Below, piece after piece: positions 33,903 through 41,867 of a stretch of DNA of 64,000 nucleotides. Position 1 is the first letter of the stretch. Every line of letters starts with the position of its first letter. The stretch lies in contig NZ_JANIPJ010000015.1 of assembly GCF_024623455.1 (NCBI RefSeq), positions 1 through 64,000 of the forward strand, in the 5' to 3' direction. Below the pieces are notes generated by a model. The model had not been told where the DNA came from, searched no databases, and saw only the letters and a list, made by a program, of their open reading frames with translations. The translations under genes and the position numbers were made by a program. The stretch comes from Paenibacillus soyae (GTDB lineage: Bacteria; Bacillota; Bacilli; Paenibacillales; Paenibacillaceae).

Positions 33903-34745
33903 CTAGCCCAGCTCCCACCATTTCATATACTCGTAAGGGTTGGTCGGGGCGTAAGAAGGCGTGCGCTTGTACATGCCGAAGTGAAGATGCGGGAGGAACT
34001 TGCCGCTTGTTCCTTCCGGACCGTAGCCGGTGCTGCCGACGTAGCCGATCAGCTGGCCTGCGGTCACTTGAACGCCTTCCTTCATGCCGGACGCATACTT
34101 GGACATATGAGCGTAATAGAATTCCGTATTGTCATCGACGCGAATCGTCAGGCGCCAGCCGCCGTATTCGTTCCAGCCGGCTTTGACGACGGTGCCTCCC
34201 ATCGACGCGTATACAGGCGTTCCTTCCTTGGCGAAGATGTCTACCCCTTCATGCGTGCGGGCCTGCGTGCCGTCCGGATTCCAGCTGCGTCCGTCCGCGT
34301 AGGTCGACGTATAAGCGGTATAGGTGCCGGCCTTGAGCGGATGTACTCCGTTCAAATAAGCGGACGGCTTCTTCGGAATGTTGATGGACAATCCGGCCCA
34401 GATATTGTTCGGGTTCGCAATTTGCGGGTTGGCCGCGATCAGCTTGTTAAGCGGCACGGAATACCGAACGGCGATCTTCCACATCGTGTCGCCCGCTTGC
34501 ACCGTCGCCGAATTGAAACCGTCCGGCGTTGGGAGCTTGAGCGTCTGGCCGACGTAAAGCATGTCCGACGTGAGTCCGTTTAATGCTTTGAGCTCGGCGA
34601 TCGTCGTTCCGTATTGCGTGCTGATTTTCCAGAGGTTATCGCCCGATTTGACAGTATACGTTGTAGCTGCCGAAGCGATTGGCGAGGCAACCAATAACGA
34701 CAACAAAGCGGATGCGGTAATAAGCTTCTTCATTCTCTTGTTCAT
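33903..34745 (-). CDS. Secreted LysM-M23 peptidoglycan peptidase
   Basis: 280 residues from the ATG at 34745 with GAGGGAGAG upstream. It has a signal peptide (MNKRMKKLITASALLSLL, cleavage near ASA), LysM 1 (TYTVKSGDNLWKISTQYGTT), LysM 2 (VQAGDTMWKIAVRYSVP), then a LytM/M23 domain with zinc ligands in RTHEGVDIF and HLHFG. It would bind the cell wall and cut peptide cross-links. Monocistronic, convergent with the exporter. Confidence 0.94.
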   Translation of the reverse strand: MNKRMKKLITASALLSLLVASPIASAATTYTVKSGDNLWKISTQYGTTIAELKALNGLTSDMLYVGQTLKLPTPDGFNSATVQAGDTMWKIAVRYSVPLNKLIAANPQIANPNNIWAGLSINIPKKPSAYLNGVHPLKAGTYTAYTSTYADGRSWNPDGTQARTHEGVDIFAKEGTPVYASMGGTVVKAGWNEYGGWRLTIRVDDNTEFYYAHMSKYASGMKEGVQVTAGQLIGYVGSTGYGPEGTSGKFLPHLHFGMYKRTPSYAPTNPYEYMKWWELG

Positions 34746-34842
34746 GCTGTCTCTCCCTCGAAGCAAGTTTAGTAGATAGCTATACACTCTACTATTGTAA
34801 GTGGAGAGCCGCCGGAAAGTTAGCGGTAAATAATAGTTTTAA

Positions 34843-34879
34843 AGAAAAATCCCCTCCGCTGCGTCAGCGGAAGGGGATT
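34843..34879 (-). terminator. Terminator of the aldose epimerase gene
   Basis: On the minus strand AATCCCCTTCCGCTG pairs with CAGCGGAGGGGATT and is followed by TTTTC. Confidence 0.85.
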
Positions 34880-34882
34880 GTA

Positions 34883-35878
34883 TTATCGCAAGTATAATCT
34901 GCTCGTCGCTTCCCAGATTTCGCCGGATTCAAGCGCAAGGCAGCCTGTCTGCTCGTACGGCAAATCGACGTTCGGCGCGTTCACGAGATTGACCTGCGGC
35001 TCGGGGCAGAAGAAGCCCGGCGTCGCGCCGTTGTTCCAGATCATCCACTGCTTGTATTCGGTGCCCGCATCGTAAACAAGCGTCGTACCGATCCGGTTGT
35101 CGGTAAGCTCCATCTTGTTGCGGCCGTTCTTCGTGGAGCTGGTGTAATGGTTGTCCATCGAAGCCCAGAACGGAGAGAGGCCGGTTGTTCGCATTTGCTC
35201 TTCTTCCGGCAGAAGAGGCTGGAACTTGCCTGTTGGCAGCATCCGATCGTTCAGCTCCCAGCGCTCTTTGGTCGTCATCGTAAACGTATAATCGTCCGAT
35301 GTGCTTCCCGGCGCGAACGGAGCGTTAATCGTTGTGTGGAAGGCAATCATGCAAGGCATCGCGTCCTTGCCTTCGTTCTTCACGAGCACATGCTGCAGAA
35401 GTCCGTTATCGCTTAAGGAGTAGCGCAGCGAAATCGTGAAATGATGCGGCAGATATTCATAAATCGGATGGTTCTCGTTAATCGTAATGCTTAAAGTCAC
35501 ATAGCTCTCGAGCTCGGAAACGCCGTAATTGTCCACGCGCCACGCGACGTTGTGGAAGAAGCCGTGCAAGTGGTTGCCCGTGCTCTCTTCATTCACCGGG
35601 AAGCTGTAGGTTTTGCCGTTCCAAGTGAAGGTTCCGTCCTGGAAGCGGTTCGGCGGGAACAGAACCGGAATGCCGTGAACGAACGGACGCTCGCGGAACG
35701 TATCCATCTCGTCCGCCGCTGGCTCTCTTAGCAGAGTGAACTGCTTGTCCTTCTCGCGGAAGGCGACCAGGTTGGCGCCGACCCCCGGAAGCACCGCAGC
35801 CTCGTAAGGCCCCCATTGCAGCCAAACGGCCGCTTCGTCGTGAAACCGTTGTTCATAAGCTTTGCCTTGAACGTTCAT
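34883..35878 (-). CDS. Aldose 1-epimerase-like protein
   Basis: 331 residues, GAGGAGG upstream. The galactose-mutarotase beta-sandwich pattern is visible: GIPVLFPPNRFQDGTFTWNGKTY, GNHLHGFFHNVAW with the conserved His, MIAFHTTINAPF and FFCPEPQVNLVNAPN with the catalytic-type Glu region. It probably interconverts anomers of a hexose or pentose. It is monocistronic; the xylose and mannan loci on either side would both benefit. Confidence 0.88.
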   Translation of the reverse strand: MNVQGKAYEQRFHDEAAVWLQWGPYEAAVLPGVGANLVAFREKDKQFTLLREPAADEMDTFRERPFVHGIPVLFPPNRFQDGTFTWNGKTYSFPVNEESTGNHLHGFFHNVAWRVDNYGVSELESYVTLSITINENHPIYEYLPHHFTISLRYSLSDNGLLQHVLVKNEGKDAMPCMIAFHTTINAPFAPGSTSDDYTFTMTTKERWELNDRMLPTGKFQPLLPEEEQMRTTGLSPFWASMDNHYTSSTKNGRNKMELTDNRIGTTLVYDAGTEYKQWMIWNNGATPGFFCPEPQVNLVNAPNVDLPYEQTGCLALESGEIWEATSRLYLR

Positions 35879-35945
35879 TATGTACTTATCCTCCTCATAT
35901 GAATGGCGATATATACAGCATAGCAGGGCTCGCCGAAACGAACAA

Positions 35946-35973
35946 TAGCCCGGCTCAAGTTGAGCCGGGACTA
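35946..35973 (-). terminator. Probable terminator of the LytTR gene
   Basis: CCCGGCTCAA (35949-35958) pairs with TTGAGCCGGG (35960-35969). On the minus strand it is followed by a T-rich stretch. Confidence 0.5.
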
Positions 35974-36000
35974 TATGTCGATTATCGCGGCGGCCTCCAA

Positions 36001-36336
36001 TCAGGCTTTGCGGGTCACCAGCTGCTCGATGACGACTTGCTGACGTCTATTGACGGGCAGCTGCTTGCCATCCGAGTTGACCGGGCCGAAATAAATCGTG
36101 CCGCTCGCGATGTTTTTGATTTTGCCGATGTTGATGTAACAGCTCGAGCTGATCTGGAAGTATCCGTTCCTCCCGGTAAGCTCGCGAATTTCTTCAGCAG
36201 TCATTCTCTTCTTTCTATTGTAGTTTCTGCCGTGGAAGCTGACTAGGCCGTGCGCGCCGATCTTGAAGAACAGCACATCCTTCTCGAGATCAAAGTCCTC
36301 ATACACGTTACGTTCTTGCAGCGCTACATTCATCAT
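36001..36336 (-). CDS. Stand-alone LytTR DNA-binding protein
   Basis: 111 residues, almost only a LytTR domain: DVLFFKIGAHGLVSFHGRNY, MTAEEIRELTGRNGYFQISSSCYINIGKIKNI and GKQLPVNRRQQVVIEQL. There is no receiver domain or membrane segment. AAGGGGG precedes two adjacent ATGs. A catabolite-repression-type site lies just upstream (36372-36385). Stand-alone LytTR proteins act as transcription regulators of carbon or competence functions; the target is unknown here. Confidence 0.85.
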   Translation of the reverse strand: MMNVALQERNVYEDFDLEKDVLFFKIGAHGLVSFHGRNYNRKKRMTAEEIRELTGRNGYFQISSSCYINIGKIKNIASGTIYFGPVNSDGKQLPVNRRQQVVIEQLVTRKA

Positions 36337-36371
36337 CCCAAATCCCCCTTCAGAAAAGTGATAGCGTGAAA

Positions 36372-36385
36372 TGTTAGCGCTTACA
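36372..36385. promoter_or_regulatory. cre site (CcpA binding)
   Basis: TGTTAGCGCTTACA matches the Bacillus cre consensus (TGNAANCGNTNNCA) in all but one position and is almost fully palindromic. It lies in the divergent gap between the LytTR and lactonase genes. Confidence 0.7.
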
Positions 36386-36505
36386 TTGTAGCATACCTTT
36401 TTTCATTTGTGAAGCGTCCTTTCGAAAAAAGACATTGTTTCGCTAGAAAGCATGTGCTAAGGTCACTTTAAAGCGATTAATTGACACGAAGGGAATGAGA
36501 AGTTG

Positions 36506-37597
36506 ATGGACGAGCAAAGGTCAGGCTGGAGCAGCGGATTGTTCTACGTCGGTTCTTACGGAGAAAAAAAGGAGGCCACGATCCATGTATGCCGGATGAA
36601 CAAGGAAACGGGGGAGCTCAGCGTTCTGCAGGAAGTATCAGGCGTTGAGAACGCGTCGTTCTTAGCCTTGCATCCGAACGGAAGCCGGCTGTATGCGGTG
36701 AAGGAGCTGGCGGAATCGAACGGTGCCGCAGGAGGAGAAGTGGCGGCTGTGGCGGTTGATTCGGACAGCGGATTGCTAGGCGATGTGACGAGCTTCGCCT
36801 CGACGATCGGCGCGCATCCATGCTACGTGAGCGTGAATGCGGACGGCACGGCGCTTTATACGGCGAATTATACGGGAGGCAGCATTACGATGCATCCTCT
36901 AACCGTGGAGGGAGAGGTGCTGGCGGCAGCTTCGTTCATTCAGCATGAATGCGAGCCGGGCCCCGTGGGAGACAGGCAGGAAGCTCCTCACGCGCACTGC
37001 ATCTCGCCGCTGCCGGGGACTTCCTTTGTCTGCGCCGTCGATCTGGGCATGGACGCGGTCGTTACATACCGGCATGACAATGAAGCTCTTGTTAAGGTAA
37101 GCGAAGCGAAGCTGCCGGGGGGAGCGGGACCTCGGCATATTGCTTATCATCCGGCGCTTAACGCGGCCTTCGTGGCGAACGAGCTGGCTTCGACCGTATC
37201 GGTGCTGAGCGTGGATCAAGAATCCGGAGCGTTGACCCTGGCGAAAACCTATTCCACGCTGCCCTCTGATTATAACGGCTACAACGATTGCGCGGACATT
37301 CACGTCTCGCCGGACGGGCGATTCCTGTACGTCTCGAACCGAGGACATAACAGCATTGCCTTGTTCGCGATAGATGCCGAAACCGCCGAATTGACGCTTG
37401 TGGAGAATACGGGAAGCGGCGGCGAGCTGCCGCGCAACTTCGGCATTGCGCCGGGCGGAGATTTCCTGCTTGCGGCGAACGGCAAGACCGGCAATATCGC
37501 CGTCTTCCGAAGAGCTTCGGAGACGGGAAGGCTGACGCCGGCCGGACATGAGCTGAAGCTCGGAACTCCCGTCTGCATTCGTTTCGCGCTTAGCTAA
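36506..37597 (+). CDS. Lactonase, 7-bladed propeller family (YkgB-like)
   Basis: 363 residues from the ATG at 36506; a TTG three bases earlier is also possible (GAAGGGA upstream). The Pgl/lactonase pattern is present: FYVGSYG, SFLALHPNGSRLYAVKEL, CYVSVNADGTALYTANYTGGSI, APHAHCISPL, GAGPRHIAYHP and HVSPDGRFLYVSNRGHNSIA. The family hydrolyses 6-phosphogluconolactone or other sugar lactones. Its neighbourhood (MFS exporter, xylose operon, cre site) suggests sugar metabolism; a xylonolactone substrate is possible but unsupported. Confidence 0.9.
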   Translation: MDEQRSGWSSGLFYVGSYGEKKEATIHVCRMNKETGELSVLQEVSGVENASFLALHPNGSRLYAVKELAESNGAAGGEVAAVAVDSDSGLLGDVTSFASTIGAHPCYVSVNADGTALYTANYTGGSITMHPLTVEGEVLAAASFIQHECEPGPVGDRQEAPHAHCISPLPGTSFVCAVDLGMDAVVTYRHDNEALVKVSEAKLPGGAGPRHIAYHPALNAAFVANELASTVSVLSVDQESGALTLAKTYSTLPSDYNGYNDCADIHVSPDGRFLYVSNRGHNSIALFAIDAETAELTLVENTGSGGELPRNFGIAPGGDFLLAANGKTGNIAVFRRASETGRLTPAGHELKLGTPVCIRFALS

Positions 37598-37653
37598 TAC
37601 GAGCTCCACTGACATTTTCGAAAGCTAGATTACCGAAAGGCAGGTCCTGCAAC

Positions 37654-38889
37654 TTGTCCAGTCCGTCAACCGTGGCCAAACCGGCGAACGATACCGTACG
37701 CGCGGCCACCGTGTATGCCATCTTATTCGCGATCAGCTCGGTCCATCTGCTGAACGACGCGATGCAAACCGTTGTCGTCGCCCTGTTCCCTATATTCGAG
37801 GAATCCCTTAAGCTCTCGTACGGCCAGATCGGATGGATCGCGTTCACGTTAAATATGACGTCATCCGTTATGCAGCCGGTAGTGGGCATGCTCTCGGACA
37901 AATGGCCGAAGCCCTGGATGCTGCCGGTCGGCATGCTGTGCAGCATGGCGGGGATGGCCGGTCTCGCCGTCGCGCCGAACTTCGCGCTTCTCATTCTGTC
38001 CGTCGTGTTCGTTGGGCTAGGCTCGGCCGTGTTCCATCCGGAGGGGTCTCGCGTCGTCCACCTGGCGGCGGGGAACCGCAGGGCTTTCTCGCAGTCGATC
38101 TACCAGGTAGGCGGCAACTTCGGCCAGTCTCTCGGTCCGATCATGACGGCGATGATCTTCATTCCTCTCGGCCAGCGCGGCGCCGCGTGGGGCATGCTCC
38201 TCGCGGCCGTCGCGATCGCGGTGTTGTTCAAGGTCGTGCCTTGGTACGCGAAGAGGCTCGCCGAGCACGGCGGTCAAGTGCCGAAGAAGAAGCCGGCCGC
38301 GGCGTCGGGAAGCGGCGGATTATCCGCGAATAACCGGATCATCGCACTGGCCTTATCCATTCTTCTGCTTGTCGTCTTCGCCCGTTCTTGGTATGGCGCG
38401 GCCATCGGCAGCTTCTATCAGTTTTATGCTAGGGATACGTATGGCATCACGATTCAGAGCGCGCAGATCATCTTGTTCCTCTTCATGATCTTCGGAGTCG
38501 CCGGAACCTTCTTCGGGGGGATCATGGCGGATCGAATCGGCAGGAAGAAGATGATGCTCATCTCGATTCTGGGCGCGGCGCCGTTCGCGCTGGTGCTGCC
38601 GCATCTTCCGCTGTTCTGGGCTTATCCCGTAATCGCGGTTATGGGCTTTATTCTGCAGTCCGGATTCTCCGTCAGCGTCGTCTACGCCCAGGAGCTTCTG
38701 CCCGGCAAGGTCGGGATGGCGTCGGGTCTCATCACGGGGCTTGCTTTCGGCATGGGGGCGCTCGGTTCGGTTGTGCTCGGCAATATGGCGGATGCCCGGG
38801 GCATGGAGAGCGTCATGCTGCTCGTCAGCTTCCTGCCGCTGATCGGACTGCTTGCCCTATGGCTGCCTAAGGATCGCAGGGAATCTTAG
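37654..38889 (+). CDS. MFS transporter, fosmidomycin-resistance (Fsr)-like
   Basis: 411 residues from a TTG start, 9 bases after AAAGGCAGG. There are twelve predicted membrane helices. SSVHLLNDAMQTVVVALFPIF, GLGSAVFHPEGSRVV and SIYQVGGNFGQSLGP are hallmarks of the Fsr group of drug efflux transporters. A His-rich cytoplasmic loop is absent. It follows the lactonase gene by 56 bases and may be co-transcribed. Confidence 0.9.
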   Translation: MSSPSTVAKPANDTVRAATVYAILFAISSVHLLNDAMQTVVVALFPIFEESLKLSYGQIGWIAFTLNMTSSVMQPVVGMLSDKWPKPWMLPVGMLCSMAGMAGLAVAPNFALLILSVVFVGLGSAVFHPEGSRVVHLAAGNRRAFSQSIYQVGGNFGQSLGPIMTAMIFIPLGQRGAAWGMLLAAVAIAVLFKVVPWYAKRLAEHGGQVPKKKPAAASGSGGLSANNRIIALALSILLLVVFARSWYGAAIGSFYQFYARDTYGITIQSAQIILFLFMIFGVAGTFFGGIMADRIGRKKMMLISILGAAPFALVLPHLPLFWAYPVIAVMGFILQSGFSVSVVYAQELLPGKVGMASGLITGLAFGMGALGSVVLGNMADARGMESVMLLVSFLPLIGLLALWLPKDRRES

Positions 38890-38901
38890 AGATAGGGACC
38901 T

Positions 38902-38955
38902 AAAAAAGATCGCATCTTTACCGGATATTCGCCGGTTGGATGCGATCTTTTTTTG
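38902..38955. terminator. Bidirectional terminator between MFS and xylR
   Basis: AAAAAAGATCGCATC pairs with GATGCGATCTTTTTT, with an inner ACCGG/CCGGT stem. It has an A-run on the left and a T-run on the right, so it ends both convergent transcripts. Confidence 0.9.
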
Positions 38956-38973
38956 GCTTGCGGTTGCGATTTG

Positions 38974-40137
38974 TTAGACGCTCTTGATCTTGGCGATGAA
39001 CCGGCTGATGGCGTAATAGGCCGCGCCGCGCACGGCGGCTTCGTCCTTGAGCTCGGCGAATAAAAGGTCAAGCTTCTCCCTATGATAAGGGAGCGTGCGC
39101 CGATCGACGGATTCGTGCAGCGAGGGGGCGATCCACTCCGCGGCGCGGCTCATTCGGTTGCCTATGATGACGGCGCTCGGATTGAACACGTTCACGATAT
39201 TCGCGATGCCGGCCCCAAGATAGGAACCTATGCCCTGGAACAACGTCCGCACTTGCTCGTCGCCTGATTCCGCGGCCTGCAGCAGCTCCTCCAGGCCATC
39301 GAAGCCTAGGGAAGAAGCTTGCTCCAGAAGAGCGTTCTCGGACGCGTACAGCTCCCAGCAGCCGTTATTCCCGCAGGAGCAGGGCTTGCCGTCATATTGA
39401 ATGGAGAGATGGCCCAGCTCCCCGGAAAATCCCGACGAGCCTTTGAACAGCTCACCATTCAGAATGATGCCCGTTCCGATGCCGATGCCGACGCTGACGT
39501 AAATTTGATTGGGGATGTTTTTTCCGGCCCCGTATTTCTGCTCGCCCTGAGCGCCCGCGTTCGCTTCGTTGTCGATCGTGACAGGCAGCCCGAACCGTTC
39601 TTCGAGCAGGCGCCTCAATTCGATTTGGCGCCATTTCATATTGGGGGCGAACAGGATGGTTCCTTCTTCGTCCACGATGCCGGGCACGCCGACTCCGATG
39701 CCGACGATGCCGTATTCGCTCGCAGGCGCGCTGCCCATCAGCGTTTCGATTGTTGTGGCCAGATGCTCCAAGGCGTTCTCCGTCTGCGAAGGCTTCAGCT
39801 TAAGCGAGCGCTCCGCGATGACGTTTCCCGAAAGATCGGCCAGAATGCCTTTAATATAGTTGACCCCAAGGTCAATGCCGACGGCATAGCCGGTTTTCTC
39901 GTGGAAGAGCAGCAGAGTCGGCTTGCGTCCGCCGCTCGATTCGCCGGGCCCGATCTCCTGCACGAGATGGTTGTCGATCAAATCCTGCACGAGATTGGAG
40001 ACGGTCGCTTTATTCAGCCCCGTCTTCTCGGATATTTGGGCGCGCGACAAAGGCGCGTGCTGAATGACGGCTTCGAGTACGATGGCGGTGTTCATTTTTT
40101 TGATGAGCGCTAGGTCTCCGGTTGATTTCGTTTTCAC
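38974..40137 (-). CDS. xylR: Xylose repressor XylR (ROK family)
   Basis: 387 residues. The N-terminal winged helix is ALIKKMNTAIVLEAV then PLSRAQISEKTGLNKATVSNLV. The ROK sugar-binding/kinase-like domain has VGIDLGVNYIKGILADLSG, GIGVGVPG, the GELGHLS motif and the zinc motif CSCGNNGCWE. It is divergent from xylA, with a canonical xyl operator in the gap. It represses xylA-xylB in the absence of xylose. Confidence 0.95.
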   Translation of the reverse strand: MKTKSTGDLALIKKMNTAIVLEAVIQHAPLSRAQISEKTGLNKATVSNLVQDLIDNHLVQEIGPGESSGGRKPTLLLFHEKTGYAVGIDLGVNYIKGILADLSGNVIAERSLKLKPSQTENALEHLATTIETLMGSAPASEYGIVGIGVGVPGIVDEEGTILFAPNMKWRQIELRRLLEERFGLPVTIDNEANAGAQGEQKYGAGKNIPNQIYVSVGIGIGTGIILNGELFKGSSGFSGELGHLSIQYDGKPCSCGNNGCWELYASENALLEQASSLGFDGLEELLQAAESGDEQVRTLFQGIGSYLGAGIANIVNVFNPSAVIIGNRMSRAAEWIAPSLHESVDRRTLPYHREKLDLLFAELKDEAAVRGAAYYAISRFIAKIKSV

Positions 40138-40207
40138 TCCTGGTGCCTCCGTCCTATCTACTTAAGATAGCATAACGTAAAGATACCTGAAAAAAGAGTT
40201 TTTGTCG

Positions 40208-40252
40208 AACTTAGTTTGTTTAATAGACAAACTAAGTTAGGCGTGGTATTCT
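40208..40252 (+). promoter_or_regulatory. xyl operator and xylA promoter
   Basis: A perfect 12-bp inverted repeat, AACTTAGTTTGT (40208-40219) and ACAAACTAAGTT (40227-40238), is the classical XylR site of Bacilli. A TAGACA -35 (40223-40228) lies inside it and TATTCT (40247-40252) is the likely -10, 18 bases on, so XylR binding blocks polymerase. Confidence 0.88.
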
Positions 40253-40308
40253 GATCATGTAAACGGATACGAAAAAGCAACCAAACACATATAAGGGAGG
40301 ATTTATTC

Positions 40309-41622
40309 ATGACTTATTTCCAAGGCATTAACAAAATCCAATTCGAAGGCAAAGGCTCGGACAACCCGCTGGCGTTCAAGCATTACGATCCGAAGCAAGT
40401 CGTTCTCGGCAAAACGATGGAAGAGCATCTTCGTTTCGCGGTCGCTTACTGGCATACCTTTAACGCGAACGGCACGGATCCGTTCGGCGTGGGCACGATG
40501 GTTCGCGGTTGGGATTCCTATGACGGTCTTGACCGTTCCAAGGCGCGCGTAGAAGCAAACTTCGAGTTCATGGAGAAGCTCGACATGCCTTACTACTGTT
40601 TCCATGACGTAGACATTGCTCCGGAAGGCGCGACTCTGCAAGAAACGAACAAAAACCTCGACGTTATCGTCGCCATGCTGAAAGACAACATGAAAACAAG
40701 CGGCAGAAAGCTGCTTTGGAACACGGTTAACATGTTCTCCAACCCACGTTACGTGCATGGCGCGGGCACGACTCCTAATGCGGAAGTATACGCTTATGCA
40801 GCGGCTCAGCTGAAGAAAGGTCTGGAAGTGGGCAAAGAGCTCGGCGCTGAAAACTATGTATTCTGGGGCGGCCGCGAAGGCTACGAGACGCTTCTGAACA
40901 CGGACATGGGCTTCGAGCTGGATAACCTGGCCCGCTTGTACCACATGGCTATCGCTTACGCGAAGGAAATCGGCTTCGACGCGCAATTCCTGATCGAGCC
41001 TAAGCCGAAAGAGCCAACGAAGCACCAATACGACTTCGACGCGGCTACAACAATCGCGTTCCTGCAGAAGTACGGCCTGAAGGACCACTTTAAATTGAAC
41101 CTGGAAGCGAACCATGCGACGCTTGCGGGCCACACATTCGAGCACGAAATCCGCACGGCGGCAATCAACGGCATGCTGGGATCGCTTGACGCGAACCAAG
41201 GCGACTTGCTGCTGGGCTGGGATACCGACGAATTCCCGACGGACCTGTACTCCACAACGTTGACGATGTACGAAGTGCTGAAAGCCGGCGGCATCGGCCG
41301 CGGCGGCGTTAACTTCGACGCCAAAGTGCGCCGCGGTTCGTTCGAAGCGGAAGATCTCTTCCTCGCGCATATCGCAGGTATGGACAGCTTCGCTTGGGGC
41401 CTGAAAGCAGCCGCTAAGCTGATCGAAGAGAAAACGCTCGACAGCATTGTGGAAGACCGTTACGCAAGCTTCAAAACAGGCATCGGCGCGGAGATCGTAT
41501 CCGGCAAAGCAACGCTTGCTTCCCTGGAGCAATACGCGCTGCAGAACAACCCGATCGTGAACAAGTCCGGCCGCCAAGAGCGCATTCGCCTCATGCTGAG
41601 CGAAGTGATCTTCAGCGTATAA
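40309..41622 (+). CDS. xylA: Xylose isomerase
   Basis: 437 residues, AAGGGAGGA upstream. This is the long (class II) xylose isomerase: FAVAYWHTFNANGTDPFG, YYCFHDVDIAPEG with the active-site His and Asp, VFWGGREGYETLLNTDM, LIEPKPKEPTKHQYDFD, LNLEANHATLAGHTFEHE and LLGWDTDEFPTD. It converts xylose to xylulose and is first in the xylAB operon under XylR control. Confidence 0.97.
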   Translation: MTYFQGINKIQFEGKGSDNPLAFKHYDPKQVVLGKTMEEHLRFAVAYWHTFNANGTDPFGVGTMVRGWDSYDGLDRSKARVEANFEFMEKLDMPYYCFHDVDIAPEGATLQETNKNLDVIVAMLKDNMKTSGRKLLWNTVNMFSNPRYVHGAGTTPNAEVYAYAAAQLKKGLEVGKELGAENYVFWGGREGYETLLNTDMGFELDNLARLYHMAIAYAKEIGFDAQFLIEPKPKEPTKHQYDFDAATTIAFLQKYGLKDHFKLNLEANHATLAGHTFEHEIRTAAINGMLGSLDANQGDLLLGWDTDEFPTDLYSTTLTMYEVLKAGGIGRGGVNFDAKVRRGSFEAEDLFLAHIAGMDSFAWGLKAAAKLIEEKTLDSIVEDRYASFKTGIGAEIVSGKATLASLEQYALQNNPIVNKSGRQERIRLMLSEVIFSV

Positions 41623-41632
41623 TTTAAATACA

Positions 41633-41841
41633 AATTCAAAAAGTCCGGTTTTCAGCACCGAGAAAGTTGAATGAAGCTAGGAAGTGAGGAGCGGAGCGTA
41701 GCTGGAAGCTACGTGAGCACCTGCAATGTTTCCGGAGGAAACATACTTCGTAAGCATACGCTTGTTCCGGCTGAATTCAAATTTCGATGTCGAGCATGCT
41801 CCATGAGAATACTTCGTGATCAAAACTGGGCTTTTTGAATT
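41633..41841 (+). repeat. Structured repeat element between xylA and xylB
   Basis: A 209-base element bounded by 20-base inverted repeats (41633-41652 with 41822-41841, two wobble-compatible differences). Inside are hairpins with identical three-base GGA loops: GTAGCT-GGA-AGCTAC (41698-41712) and GTTTCC-GGA-GGAAAC (41728-41742). The right arm ends in a T-run, so the whole could also end transcription. There is no protein in it. It looks like a dispersed structured element inserted in the operon. Confidence 0.75.
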
Positions 41842-41867
41842 ACCTCTATAAGGAGGCTTGTATAGCC

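Noticed and set aside
40303..41658. Open frame of 451 codons on the minus strand opposite xylA
   Set aside because: Antisense shadow of xylA, with no start signal and unnatural composition.
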